Source: Solobacterium moorei (GTDB lineage: Bacteria > Bacillota_I > Bacilli_A > Erysipelotrichales > Erysipelotrichaceae). From it: a stretch of 64,000 bases of DNA. Both the position numbers and the translations under genes were made by a program. The notes under the pieces were generated by a model. The model worked only from the letters and a program-made list of their open reading frames with translations. It searched no databases and had not been told where the DNA came from. The stretch covers positions 186,001 through 250,000 of the forward strand of contig NZ_AP028934.1 of NCBI RefSeq assembly GCF_036323475.1, given 5' to 3'. Shown one piece after another: positions 44,614-54,553 of the stretch. Positions within the stretch are counted from its first letter, which is position 1, and each line of letters opens with the position of its first letter.

Positions 44614-45963
44614 ATGAATTGGAAAACGTTAGAAGGATTTGATGAGAAATTAGCAAAGGTCAGCTTTAAAGCACACAAGACTTTTGATGGTAAGGTTGTG
44701 GAAGTCCTATACGGTGCCAAGGACGAAAATGGCAATTTTGTATTACCAAAAGAGGATCAAAACGATGGTCATGGTAGATGGTTTGGTATTGAGACAAATG
44801 GGGAATACAGAATGTTCTCTTGGCGCAAGCCAGCATATTTAGGAGGTGGCGTAGAATACGGTACTTCTCATAATGATACTGCACTTGAAGATATGGAAAA
44901 TGATCTTCGTAAGAAGCAGGAATTATGTCGTCAAGCAGAGAATATTTCTACTGTAGAAGAGTTTGAAGAAGTTCGTAAGCAATTCGAAGCAATCGAAAAC
45001 TGGAATACTCCAAAGGATGAGGAGTATGCTATCTGGTTTGGTAAGACGTTAGAAAAGTTCAACGCTAGAAGCGAGCGTCAAAGTCTAAATGCAGAAGAGA
45101 AGAAAAAGTTAATTGAAAAGGCTGCTAGTTTAGCAGATTCCACAAACTGGAAGGAAACACAAGCAGAATTTAGAAATCTACAGGATGAATGGGAAACACT
45201 TGGCAATGCAGGTGTGGAAGATGATTCCTTATGGAAACAGTTTAAGGGCTATCGTAACCAATTCAATGATAAACGTCGCAACTATTTTGATAATCTAACC
45301 CAAGTACATGCCGAAAATGAAGGGAAGAAACTTGATTTAATCAAGCAGGCAAAGGAACTTGCAAAGAAGACTGACAACTTCCGTGAAACATCTGAGAAGA
45401 TGAACGGCCTCATGGACGCATGGAAGGCAATCGGTAGTGCAGGTCGTGGTAAGGATGATGAACTTTGGAATGAGTTTAACGCATCACGTCAGGGCTTCTA
45501 TGATGAAAGAACAGCGTTCTTTACAGAGCGTGATGAAAAGCAGAAGGAAAGTATCCGTATCAAGAATGCCTTAATCGAAGAAGCGAAGACAATCGCTGCT
45601 GAAAAGGATTATGGTCGTGAGAAGACTGATCGTATGAAGGCACTTGATAAGGAGTGGCGTGCTGCTGGATATTCTGGAAGTGAACAGAATGATGCATTGT
45701 GGGAAACATTCACACAGGCAAAAGAAGTATTCTGGAATGGTAAGCGTGAAGATAGTCAAAAGCGTCTTCAGGAAGCCTTTGACTACAAGAAATCACAACT
45801 TCCAATTGTAAGAGAAGAAATCAATAGACTTCAAGAACAGGAATATGAAACAAGTGACTATGAACGAATTCGCGGTATTCAGCGTCAGGTTGAAGAAAAG
45901 AAGGCTTTCTTAGAGAAGTTAAAGAACGATATCGAAGATATTGAAAAGAAATTAAATGCATAA
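44614..45963 (+). CDS. DUF349 domain repeat protein
   Basis: 449 residues after AGGAGGAA. The first 100 residues form a separate small domain (LAKVSFKAHKTFDGKVVEVLYGAKDE...GRWFGIETNGEYRMFSWRKP). Then at least three DUF349 helical repeats of about 70 residues follow, each with a W-K-x-x-G-x-x-G/D-D-x-LW-x-x-F pattern (near 195, 270 and 345). A coiled coil closes the protein (QLPIVREEINRLQEQEYE...DIEDIEKKLNA). The family has no settled function. It is likely a soluble, extended, charged scaffold. The hairpin after it ends the unit. Confidence 0.8.
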   Translation: MNWKTLEGFDEKLAKVSFKAHKTFDGKVVEVLYGAKDENGNFVLPKEDQNDGHGRWFGIETNGEYRMFSWRKPAYLGGGVEYGTSHNDTALEDMENDLRKKQELCRQAENISTVEEFEEVRKQFEAIENWNTPKDEEYAIWFGKTLEKFNARSERQSLNAEEKKKLIEKAASLADSTNWKETQAEFRNLQDEWETLGNAGVEDDSLWKQFKGYRNQFNDKRRNYFDNLTQVHAENEGKKLDLIKQAKELAKKTDNFRETSEKMNGLMDAWKAIGSAGRGKDDELWNEFNASRQGFYDERTAFFTERDEKQKESIRIKNALIEEAKTIAAEKDYGREKTDRMKALDKEWRAAGYSGSEQNDALWETFTQAKEVFWNGKREDSQKRLQEAFDYKKSQLPIVREEINRLQEQEYETSDYERIRGIQRQVEEKKAFLEKLKNDIEDIEKKLNA

Positions 45964-45964
45964 T

Positions 45965-45998
45965 TGAAAACCTCACTTCATTTGGAGTGAGGTTTCAA
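45965..45998 (+). terminator. Hairpin after the DUF349 gene
   Basis: GAAAACCTCACT pairs with AGTGAGGTTTC; the T run is short (TTTC), so termination may be incomplete and the MATE gene could receive read-through. Confidence 0.65.
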
Positions 45999-46017
45999 GT
46001 CAATGGGGGAATGAGAA

Positions 46018-47367
46018 ATGTTGAAGAATATCGCCAGAGAACATTATATAGAAGCGATACGTATGGCATGGCCAGCTGTGCTGGAAAGTGTTTTTGTGTC
46101 TCTTGCGGGTATTATCGATACACTCATGGTTTCCTCTATGGGTACATATGCAGTAGCGGCTACAGGGTTGATCCTTCAACCAAAGTATCTAAGTCTTAGC
46201 TTCTTCTTTGCGATTAACGTAGCAGTATCTGCCTTAGTTGCGCGAAGACTTGGACAGAATAATCGTCGAAACGCAAATCAGGTATTAGTGACTGCACTAG
46301 TAATCGTATTGTTGTTGTGTATTGTGTTAACAGTTTTGACAGTGATTTTTGCCGATCCGTTAATTGCGATATGTGGTTCGAATGTGGATACGCATGAGAG
46401 TGCAGTGATTTACTTTAGGGTGATACAGATCGGAATGATCTTCAATGTATTATCACTGGTAATCAATGCGGCACAACGTGGTGCAGGTAACACGAAGATT
46501 GCGATGGTCACAAATGTTACATCATCCATCGTGAATATTATCTTCAATTATCTATTGATTGGTGGTAACTTTGGGTTTCCTAAATGGGGGCTATTTGGCG
46601 CAGCATTTGCGACGGTACTAGGTACTGTTTTTGCGTGTGGTATGAGTATTCACTCGCTATTTAAGAAAGATAGTTATGTATCGATACCTTATATTCTTGA
46701 AGAGAAAATCAAACCGAATTTTTGGTCATTCAATGCGATTCAAAAGTTGGGTGCGAATATTCTCTTTGAAAACTGGGCCATGCGTGTAGGCTTTATGACG
46801 ACTGCTGTGCTTGCGGCAAGACTGGGTACTGACCAGTTTGCGGCATATCAGGTTGGTATGAATATCTTGTCGTTGGGCTTTGCGTTTGGTGATGGTATGC
46901 AAGTGGCAGCGGTATCGTTAATTGGTAAGAGTCTTGGACAACAGAAACCAGACCTTGCGAAGACCTATGGGCATGCATGTCAGTTAATCGGTGTGGTAAT
47001 ATCGGTTGTATTTGCGGTGGTCTTGTTAGTGGGCGGAAGAACACTGAATCAGTTCTTCTTTGCGGATGAAACCGTAATCGAGATGGGTGTTATGATTGCT
47101 CGCTTTGTGGCAATTATTGTACTATTTCAGATATCACAAATTATTTATGGTGGATGCTTAAGAGGTGCAGGTGATGTAAAATATACATTGTTTGTGGCAC
47201 TGATTAGTGTCGCTATCATCCGACCAATTTTAACCTGGGTATTAACCTCCGTATTCTCACTTGGCTTGGTGGGCATTTGGTTGGGTGTATTATCGGATCA
47301 GTTGACAAGATTTACGTTACTACGAATTCGTTTCCATCAAGGGAAATGGGTAGAGTATAAGATATAG
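46018..47367 (+). CDS. MATE family efflux transporter
   Basis: 449 residues with twelve hydrophobic segments arranged as two related bundles. Typical landmarks are AWPAVLESVFVSLAGIIDTLMVSSMG at the start, QPKYLSLSFFFAINVAVSALVARRLGQNN near 60, NAAQRGAGNTKIAMVTNV near 148 and GGCLRGAGDVKYTLFVALISV near 380. MATE carriers export cationic drugs or metabolites in exchange for H+ or Na+. The specific substrate cannot be told. The gene is followed 12 bases later by the ECF S component gene. Confidence 0.93.
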   Translation: MLKNIAREHYIEAIRMAWPAVLESVFVSLAGIIDTLMVSSMGTYAVAATGLILQPKYLSLSFFFAINVAVSALVARRLGQNNRRNANQVLVTALVIVLLLCIVLTVLTVIFADPLIAICGSNVDTHESAVIYFRVIQIGMIFNVLSLVINAAQRGAGNTKIAMVTNVTSSIVNIIFNYLLIGGNFGFPKWGLFGAAFATVLGTVFACGMSIHSLFKKDSYVSIPYILEEKIKPNFWSFNAIQKLGANILFENWAMRVGFMTTAVLAARLGTDQFAAYQVGMNILSLGFAFGDGMQVAAVSLIGKSLGQQKPDLAKTYGHACQLIGVVISVVFAVVLLVGGRTLNQFFFADETVIEMGVMIARFVAIIVLFQISQIIYGGCLRGAGDVKYTLFVALISVAIIRPILTWVLTSVFSLGLVGIWLGVLSDQLTRFTLLRIRFHQGKWVEYKI

Positions 47368-47379
47368 AGAGGCATTCAA

Positions 47380-48003
47380 ATGGGTAATAAAACAAGAATT
47401 CAAAAAATGACAATTCTGAGTATGTTTATTGCGATTGAGCTCATCATGGCAATGACACCTATTGGTTATCTTAGCTTAGGTGCGATTTCCATTACTACAA
47501 TGCATATACCAGTCATCTTTGCGGGTATCTTACTGGGACCATCAGAAGGCGCAATCTTGGGCTTTGTATTTGGGATGACTAGCTTTTTAAAGGCAACCTT
47601 CGCACCAACGATTACGAGTTTCTGCTTTTCACCATTCTATTCAGTAGGTGATATTCATGGGAATTTCTGGAGTTTACTCATTGCGTTTGCGCCACGTATC
47701 CTATTAGGATATCTTTCTGGTTTGTTGTATACCACATTTAAGAAAGCTAAGAAGAATAACTTTATCGCAGAATCTATCGTTGCGATTGGTATGACCTTAT
47801 TGCATACGCTTATGGTCATGGGGATGATATGGTTCTTCTTCGGTCAGGTTTACGCAAATGTAACGGGATTGGCCGTATCAACAGTAATTATTACTGTAAT
47901 TACAAGCAATGGTATCTTAGAGATGATTGTGGCAGGCATTATCATTCCTACAATGATGCGTGTTCTTCGTCCAGTATTAGATAAATTAGAGTTAGGAAAA
48001 TAA
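47380..48003 (+). CDS. ECF transporter S component, substrate unknown
   Basis: 207 residues with about five to six membrane helices. The N-terminus KMTILSMFIAIELIMAMTPIGYL and GPSEGAILGFVFGMTSFLKATFAP near residue 47 are typical of substrate-binding S subunits of energy-coupling-factor vitamin importers. S subunits work with a shared ATPase-T module encoded elsewhere, which explains the absence of ABC genes here. Pantothenate- or folate-type specificity is possible; sequence alone does not decide. It is followed four bases later by a methyltransferase. Confidence 0.8.
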   Translation: MGNKTRIQKMTILSMFIAIELIMAMTPIGYLSLGAISITTMHIPVIFAGILLGPSEGAILGFVFGMTSFLKATFAPTITSFCFSPFYSVGDIHGNFWSLLIAFAPRILLGYLSGLLYTTFKKAKKNNFIAESIVAIGMTLLHTLMVMGMIWFFFGQVYANVTGLAVSTVIITVITSNGILEMIVAGIIIPTMMRVLRPVLDKLELGK

Positions 48004-48007
48004 GTGC

Positions 48008-48808
48008 ATGTATAATGAACAATCATACTATGCACGCATGCGTTCAACGATGAGTGATAAGTTAAGTGCTTTGGATGGTCAAGTTCAAAAAGGGATGTGT
48101 GTATTGGACTTTGGATCAGGGCCAAGTGAAGATGTATATGAATATGTACGTTATTTTGAAGCGAATTATTATGCGCTAGATAATTCGAGACAGGTACAGA
48201 TGTTACTGGAAGAAAAGGGGATTCGTTGTATTGATCTTGCGTTTTTGAAGAGTACGGATATGAAATTCGATATTATCTTTATGTCGAGTGTATTCCATGA
48301 ATTACTTTCGTATCTTTCACGTAACGAAGCAGCGAACACAATGAATGTGGTGCTTTCCCATTTGAGTGAAAATGGAAAGCTAATTATTCGGGATTGGTGT
48401 GCACCTGAAGATAAAACCCTTGCTAGAGTTGAAGTGATTCCGACAAAGATAGAAGAAGTGAAACAATGGATCAAGGAGCTTTCTGAACACGCAATCTTTT
48501 TATCTGAAGTTGTTGTGAAAGGAAACACAATCCAAGCAAGTGTAGATGATTTGTACAATATCTTATTACACGTAACTTGGGGACAGCAGTCCATCTTACG
48601 TGAGAGCAATGAATCCTATTTGGTTGATAGTGCATCGATCAAACAGTTTATTCTAAATGGCAATCAGAATATTAAGCTAGTAAGTCAACAAGCATATTAC
48701 CAATCGGATTATACAAATTATTTGTTAAACTATTTTAAGGATGTAGAGATATTTGTAAAACAATATCATATTTGTACAAAACAAGTTTTAGTTCTCCAGA
48801 AAGCATGA
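48008..48808 (+). CDS. Class I SAM-dependent methyltransferase-like protein
   Basis: 266 residues. GMCVLDFGSGPSEDVYEYVRYF near 30 is the S-adenosylmethionine motif I, followed by ALDNSRQVQMLLEEKG (motif II) and FDIIFMSSVFHELLSYL (motif post-I/IV). LSENGKLIIRDW resembles motif VI. The C-terminal 120 residues contain no family I can name. The acceptor is unknown. Four bases separate it from the S component gene, suggesting a shared transcript. Confidence 0.8.
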   Translation: MYNEQSYYARMRSTMSDKLSALDGQVQKGMCVLDFGSGPSEDVYEYVRYFEANYYALDNSRQVQMLLEEKGIRCIDLAFLKSTDMKFDIIFMSSVFHELLSYLSRNEAANTMNVVLSHLSENGKLIIRDWCAPEDKTLARVEVIPTKIEEVKQWIKELSEHAIFLSEVVVKGNTIQASVDDLYNILLHVTWGQQSILRESNESYLVDSASIKQFILNGNQNIKLVSQQAYYQSDYTNYLLNYFKDVEIFVKQYHICTKQVLVLQKA

Positions 48809-48890
48809 GCATATATTTTGCAAAGATTCATGAGTAATGGTACGTTATAGACATCAGTTAGTGATAACAAACAAAAAGGAGAAATATAAA

Positions 48891-49253
48891 ATGAAAATCG
48901 TTTTTGCGACAAGAATGGGAAATACAGATGAATTAGTAAGACAGAAGTTAGGCTATACAGATGCGATGTTAATCGTGGACGGTAGTGAAAAGGTTGATGG
49001 AGATTATGTACTCTTCACATATACGGATGGTTATGGGGAAGTTCCAGGTGTAGTTGAAAGCTTCCTAGAAAACAATAAGGCTGGCCTAAAGGGTGTTGTG
49101 GCGACTGGTTCTATGGCTCGTCATGCGGACACATTCGCTGCGGCTGGTGATAAGATTGTGAAGGACTTTGGTGGTGTATTAATTGCTAAGGTTGATGTTC
49201 AGGGAACTGAAGAAGACCACGCTAAGATCAAGTCTGCGATTGCGGCTTTATAA
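48891..49253 (+). CDS. NrdI-like flavodoxin
   Basis: 120 residues; ATG at 48891 follows AAAGGAG. KIVFATRMGNTDELV at the start replaces the usual S-x-T-G-N-T phosphate loop with T-R-M-G-N-T. The rest follows NrdI closely: VLFTYTDGYGEVPGVVESFLENNKAGLKGVVATGSMARHADTFAAAGDKIVKDFGG and VQGTEEDHAKIKSAI. NrdI is the flavodoxin that activates the dimanganese cofactor of class Ib ribonucleotide reductase (NrdEF). Neither nrdE nor nrdF is in this window. It could serve a distant nrdEF or be a specialised flavodoxin. Confidence 0.8.
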   Translation: MKIVFATRMGNTDELVRQKLGYTDAMLIVDGSEKVDGDYVLFTYTDGYGEVPGVVESFLENNKAGLKGVVATGSMARHADTFAAAGDKIVKDFGGVLIAKVDVQGTEEDHAKIKSAIAAL

Positions 49254-49260
49254 CGAAAAG

Positions 49261-49282
49261 AAAACATCGGTTTGCCGATGTT

Positions 49283-49284
<2 letters not shown>
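49261..49284. terminator. Bidirectional terminator between the NrdI-like gene and pyrR
   Basis: AAAACATCGG and CCGATGTTTT pair around TTTG; A and T runs on both sides serve the two converging genes. Confidence 0.88.
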
Positions 49285-50356
<1,072 letters not shown>

Positions 50357-50556
50357 CGCTCTTTTCAACGATTTAGTTGATATTCTCAGTATTTAGAATA
50401 TCGCTGTTGTGTTGGAAGTGAACCAGCTAAGTGATTTGTAAATTGTATTGTTGAGTAAGTCATCATTCGTTTATATCAAATGAGTTACACATATTGTACC
50501 TTATAATTCTTGACATTATCATAACTTTTTTATTAACAACATTTTATGCTTTTCAT

Positions 50557-50590
50557 ATAAAAATACCTGTGCTGTATGCGCACAGGTATA
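50557..50590 (-). terminator. Intrinsic terminator after the class I aldolase gene
   Basis: ATACCTGTGC and GCGCACAGGTAT pair around a short loop, followed on the minus strand by TTTTTAT. The 200 bases before it (50357-50556) hold nothing recognisable. Confidence 0.85.
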
Positions 50591-50610
50591 GAGTATATGA
50601 TATTTATGGT

Positions 50611-51501
50611 TTATGCGATAGAAGCTGCGTAGATTTTGGCGATAGCTGCTTTTACAGTTGCATCAAATTCTTCGTCTGTCTGTTGGTAGCGTAGATCTTG
50701 TGCAAAGGCACGTGAGAAGGACGCAATCATACCGTGGTTGAGTGAGAGTAAGTGGCAAGCTTCCTCTTGTGAGTATCCACCAGATAGTGCAACGACACGT
50801 ACTACATGTGGATCCTTCATTAAATCAGCGTATAAGTTATTCACAGTTGGAATTGTCAACTTAAACATCACTTTTACATCAGAATCCAATTTTGCAAGAT
50901 GTTCCTTGATGACTTCTAACATAAAGGCTTCAGATTCTGCCTTGTGTGGATTATGGATATCTACTTCCGGTTCAATAATTGCGACTGCACCAGCATGCCA
51001 TACCTGTAGGGCAATATCAAACTGTTGAGCGATGATATCGCGAATACCTTGTTCATCGTAATCGTAGATAACAGAACGCTCTTTCGTCCCAAAGATATGA
51101 CGATCTTCGACGGCGTGTTTGAGTGTTTCCGCAAGATTTGGGATTGGCTTCATCAGTTTGACGTGGTTCTTTTCTTCAGCCAAACCTTTGTCGATCTTTA
51201 AGATTGGAACAATTCCTTTCTCTTGCCATAAATAGTCAGCGGTATATTTGCCATCAATTGTACGATCCATTGTATTCTCGAATAGAATTGCGGCTAAGAT
51301 ACCGTCTTTGTTGAAGGATGGTGTTTTGATGATACGTGTACGCATTTGATGTACACAGTCAAACATCTCCTCGTCATTTGCATAAGCTGTCTGGTCTAAT
51401 CCATATGCGAGTAAAGCTTTTGGTGTTGATCCACCAGATTGGTCCAAGGCAGCAATAAATCCTAAATCTGAATGCATTCGTTTTAATTGTTGTTGATTCA
51501 T
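50611..51501 (-). CDS. fda: Fructose-bisphosphate aldolase, class I
   Basis: 296 residues with the bacterial class I aldolase pattern: GFIAALDQSGGSTPKAL near residue 14, ILFENTMDR near 67, GIVPILKIDKGL near 95, AIIEPEVDIH near 170, and VMFKLTIPT near 205, whose Lys forms the Schiff base. SGGYSQEEACHLL near 241 binds phosphate. It interconverts fructose-1,6-bisphosphate with dihydroxyacetone phosphate and glyceraldehyde-3-phosphate. GGAGGTAAG precedes the ATG. Single-gene unit with its own promoter and terminator. Confidence 0.95.
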   Translation of the reverse strand: MNQQQLKRMHSDLGFIAALDQSGGSTPKALLAYGLDQTAYANDEEMFDCVHQMRTRIIKTPSFNKDGILAAILFENTMDRTIDGKYTADYLWQEKGIVPILKIDKGLAEEKNHVKLMKPIPNLAETLKHAVEDRHIFGTKERSVIYDYDEQGIRDIIAQQFDIALQVWHAGAVAIIEPEVDIHNPHKAESEAFMLEVIKEHLAKLDSDVKVMFKLTIPTVNNLYADLMKDPHVVRVVALSGGYSQEEACHLLSLNHGMIASFSRAFAQDLRYQQTDEEFDATVKAAIAKIYAASIA

Positions 51502-51541
51502 TATCTTACCTCCTGGTTAGTAATGGCTAACCCCTATACAT

Positions 51542-51572
51542 ATTATAGTCCTTTTTTTGTAAAATAGTTCAA
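51542..51572 (-). promoter_or_regulatory. Probable promoter of the class I aldolase gene
   Basis: On the minus strand TTGAAC (51572-51567) and TATAAT (51547-51542) are 19 bases apart, about 40 bases before the start codon. The spacing is longer than ideal. Confidence 0.5.
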
Positions 51573-51706
51573 AATATGTGATGACAGTGGGAAACATGTG
51601 AAAATATGCAAAAAAATAATATTTTTTCAGTAGAAAATAGTGTAATTTTGTAAAACTACTTTATAATATTGAATGTTATTTTGTAGGAATAGAAAGATAT
51701 TAACTT

Positions 51707-53248
51707 ATGAATTTATCGTATAACGCTTTAGGTTATTTAGTTATATTTCTGCCGATTACGATGTTGTTATATCAGATTATGAAACAGAAGTATCGATGGA
51801 TTGTGCTGTTACTGGCAAATCTGGTCTTCTTTGGAGTCTGGTCGCAGTGGTTGGTAGTATATTGTTTGGCTACAACCCTGATTACCTTCTTCATCGGTAA
51901 GAAGTTAGGTGCGATGAAAAAGGCACCGGATGGTGTAGATAAAAAGGTATTTAAGAAACAGAAGAGACGTATTTTAACAGCTGGAATCTTGTTGAACTTT
52001 GCGGTGTTATTAGGACTCAAGTATACAAACTTTTTTGCGACAGGAATCTTTGCGGTGTTCCAGCAATCATTTACACCGTTAAAGATTTTGGTTCCAATTG
52101 GAATTAGTTACTATACATTACAGCTTGTTTCGTATCTTGCGGATATTAATAGTGGAAAGATTGAACCAGTACAGTGCTACGCAAAGTTATTGTTGTTTGC
52201 GACATTTTTTCCAACACTGGTGGAAGGTCCTATTGCTCGTTTCTCTGAGATTGGTGAAGCTTTGACAGAAGGAAAGCCGATTGAACAGGAGAATATGATT
52301 ATTGGATTTGAGCGTATTCTGTGGGGATTATTCAAGAAAGTTGCGATTGCGGACCATTTGGCACCTGTCGTATCTTCAATCTTTTCATCACATGATTCAT
52401 CAGGTGGACTTGTGCTTGTTGTCGCAATCTTTTGTACGATTCAGCTCTATATGGATTTTTCAGGATCCATCGATATTGCGATTGGTAGTGCAAGAATCTT
52501 CGGTATCGTATTACCAGAGAACTTTACACAGCCTTTCTTTGCCAAAGGGGCATCGGATTTCTGGCATCGTTGGCATATTACATTAGGTACATTCTTTAGA
52601 GATTATATCTTCTATCCAGTATCACTCTCGAAGCCTGTGATGAAGTTGACCAAGTGGTGTAAAAAGCATCTCGGTAAGACAGTCGCGAAGTATATTGGAC
52701 CTGCAATTGCATTGTTCTGTGTATGGATATCAAATGGTTTGTGGCATGGTCCACAGTGGAATTACATTCTGTATGGTATTTACTACTTCATCTTGATATT
52801 CGTAGAATTATTTATGGAGAAACCAACCGAGAACTTCTGCAAGAAGTTCCATATTAACCAAAACGGATTTGGTTATCGTATCTTCCGTTTTGTAAAGTTA
52901 ATGTTTATTGTATGTTTTGGTGAGATGGTCTTTGCGGCTTCTTCTGGAGAACAGATTGTCACGATGATACAATCCCTATTTACACGCTTTGATTGGGCGG
53001 ATGCCTGGTCAACTATTCCGTATCTTGGTATGGATGCGTGGGATTACATTACAGTTGGGGTTGCGTTTGTGATTGTGGTGATTGTGGATGTCTTAAAAGA
53101 AATCGGTTATCCAATTCGCAAAGTATTTGAATCAAAACCACTCGTTATACGGTGGAGTATTCTGTATCTTGTGATATTCTATATTATATTCTTCGGTGCG
53201 TATGGACCGGGATATGATATTATCAAAATGATGTACGCTGGATTCTAG
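51707..53248 (+). CDS. MBOAT family O-acyltransferase (DltB/AlgI-like)
   Basis: 513 residues, about eleven membrane helices. LVPIGISYYTLQLVSYLADI near 125, FATFFPTLVEGPIARFSE near 165, PFFAKGASDFWHRWHITLGTFFRDYIFYPV near 280 and SNGLWHGPQWNYILYGIYYF near 345, with the catalytic His, define the membrane-bound O-acyltransferase family. It moves an acyl group across or at the membrane to an extracellular polymer, with an acyl carrier protein as donor in the Dlt case. Its partners follow immediately: an acyl carrier protein and an SGNH protein. There is no DltA-type adenylation enzyme next to it. Confidence 0.93.
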   Translation: MNLSYNALGYLVIFLPITMLLYQIMKQKYRWIVLLLANLVFFGVWSQWLVVYCLATTLITFFIGKKLGAMKKAPDGVDKKVFKKQKRRILTAGILLNFAVLLGLKYTNFFATGIFAVFQQSFTPLKILVPIGISYYTLQLVSYLADINSGKIEPVQCYAKLLLFATFFPTLVEGPIARFSEIGEALTEGKPIEQENMIIGFERILWGLFKKVAIADHLAPVVSSIFSSHDSSGGLVLVVAIFCTIQLYMDFSGSIDIAIGSARIFGIVLPENFTQPFFAKGASDFWHRWHITLGTFFRDYIFYPVSLSKPVMKLTKWCKKHLGKTVAKYIGPAIALFCVWISNGLWHGPQWNYILYGIYYFILIFVELFMEKPTENFCKKFHINQNGFGYRIFRFVKLMFIVCFGEMVFAASSGEQIVTMIQSLFTRFDWADAWSTIPYLGMDAWDYITVGVAFVIVVIVDVLKEIGYPIRKVFESKPLVIRWSILYLVIFYIIFFGAYGPGYDIIKMMYAGF

Positions 53249-53267
53249 CGTCAAAAGGAGAAAAAAC

Positions 53268-53495
53268 ATGGAAGAACTATTAGAAATTTTAAACGATATT
53301 AAAGATGATGCGGATTTTGAACACTGCACAACATTGATTGATGATGCTGTATTAGATTCATTTGATATTTTATCAATCATCAGTGCTTTGAATGATCATT
53401 ATGACATTCAGATTCCAGCATCTGATATTGTACCAGCAAACTTCAATAGTGCTGCTGCGTTACTTGCAATGGTACAAAGATTACAAGCTGAATAA
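53268..53495 (+). CDS. Acyl carrier protein (DltC-like)
   Basis: 75 residues; AAAAGGAG precedes the ATG. The phosphopantetheine serine lies in AVLDSFDILSIISALND near residue 31, as in acyl and D-alanyl carrier proteins. Ser is followed by Phe, as in DltC, whereas fatty-acid ACP usually has DSL. The length and acidic composition fit. It lies 19 bases after the MBOAT gene, which probably receives its acyl cargo. What loads it is not encoded nearby. Confidence 0.9.
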   Translation: MEELLEILNDIKDDADFEHCTTLIDDAVLDSFDILSIISALNDHYDIQIPASDIVPANFNSAAALLAMVQRLQAE

Positions 53496-53530
53496 GTTTG
53501 CATCATATTTTAAAAAAGTGAGGAGTATGT

Positions 53531-54487
53531 ATGAAGAAAGCATTAAAACCAGTTGCGTTTCTATTGGTTTTGATATGTTTACTGATGGTTACATCATATC
53601 TCGTAACACCAAAGGGATATGAAAATGTATATGACATTCAGTTGGTAAATCGAAAAATTGATGCAGTGAGCCAAGAAAAAGAGAATACGCTGGATGTCCT
53701 ATTTACAGGTGACAGTGAGGCCAGTAATACATTCTCTCCTTTCCAGTATTGGAAAGAACAGGGTATCGCTTCCTATAATCTAGGTGGTAGTGCACAGCGC
53801 TTAAATGACTGTTATACCGTTCTAGAAGAGGTGTTAAAGCATCAGAAACCAAAAGTATTGGTGTTAGAAGCCAACACTTTATTCCGCAAGAATGCGGTTT
53901 ATAACAAGGATGATTCTGTGTTGATGTGGGCAGAACGGTTATTCCCTGTGCTACACCATCACAATATCTATAAGACAATCAATCTCAGTGTTAATTTACT
54001 TGGTGCAACCAAGGAAAACGCATATGCAGATCAATGTAAAGGCTATTATGCACGTGTAAGAATTCGTCCATATCGTGGCTCTGATCAGTATATGAAGACC
54101 AACAAACGTGACACGACACTCTATCCGGAAACGCTAGAATACTTTGAAAAGATTGTACAGTTATGCAAAGAAAAAAACGTTGAACTTGTGGTGGCAAGTA
54201 TGCCATCTCCAAAGAACTGGAGTGACGCAAGACATGATACAGTTCAAGCGTTATGTAATCGATATGATATTACATATTATGACTTAAATAAATTGGATAA
54301 CGTACTCTCTCTCGATTGGACAACAGATACTTTAGACCGTGGAGACCATTTGAATATGAATGGCTCAAAGAAGGTTAATGCTTATTTCGGTAAGATTTTA
54401 AAGGAGAAGTATCATATTCCTGATCATCGTGGAGAAGTGGATTACGCTATCTGGGATAAGCAAGAAGCTGAACTGAAGTTATATTAA
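53531..54487 (+). CDS. Membrane-anchored SGNH/GDSL-like protein (DltD-like role)
   Basis: 318 residues; GTGAGGAG precedes the ATG. A membrane anchor at about 7-27 is followed by an extracytoplasmic domain. VLFTGDSEASNTFSP near 55 supplies the SGNH block I Ser, GGSAQRL near 82 the block II Gly, and the late GDHLNMNGSKKVNAYF near 280 the Asp/His pair. This is the topology of DltD, which finishes D-alanine transfer to teichoic acid outside the membrane. Sequence similarity to DltD itself is not obvious, so another acyl transfer reaction is possible. Confidence 0.8.
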   Translation: MKKALKPVAFLLVLICLLMVTSYLVTPKGYENVYDIQLVNRKIDAVSQEKENTLDVLFTGDSEASNTFSPFQYWKEQGIASYNLGGSAQRLNDCYTVLEEVLKHQKPKVLVLEANTLFRKNAVYNKDDSVLMWAERLFPVLHHHNIYKTINLSVNLLGATKENAYADQCKGYYARVRIRPYRGSDQYMKTNKRDTTLYPETLEYFEKIVQLCKEKNVELVVASMPSPKNWSDARHDTVQALCNRYDITYYDLNKLDNVLSLDWTTDTLDRGDHLNMNGSKKVNAYFGKILKEKYHIPDHRGEVDYAIWDKQEAELKLY

Positions 54488-54510
54488 AAGTTCTCATGAT
54501 GAGAGCTTTT
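54486..54510 (+). terminator. Intrinsic terminator after the MBOAT-ACP-SGNH operon
   Basis: AAAAG-TTCTCA pairs with TGAGAG-CTTTT and ends in a T run. Confidence 0.75.
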
Positions 54511-54523
54511 AATTATGGGAAAT

Positions 54524-54551
54524 AAAAAATACCACTGTGTAGTGGCATTTA
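54524..54551 (-). terminator. Intrinsic terminator after the L,D-transpeptidase gene
   Basis: On the minus strand GCCACTA pairs with TAGTGGC-type sequence around ACACAG and is followed by TATTTTTTATT, just beyond the stop codon. Confidence 0.7.
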
Positions 54552-54553
54552 TA

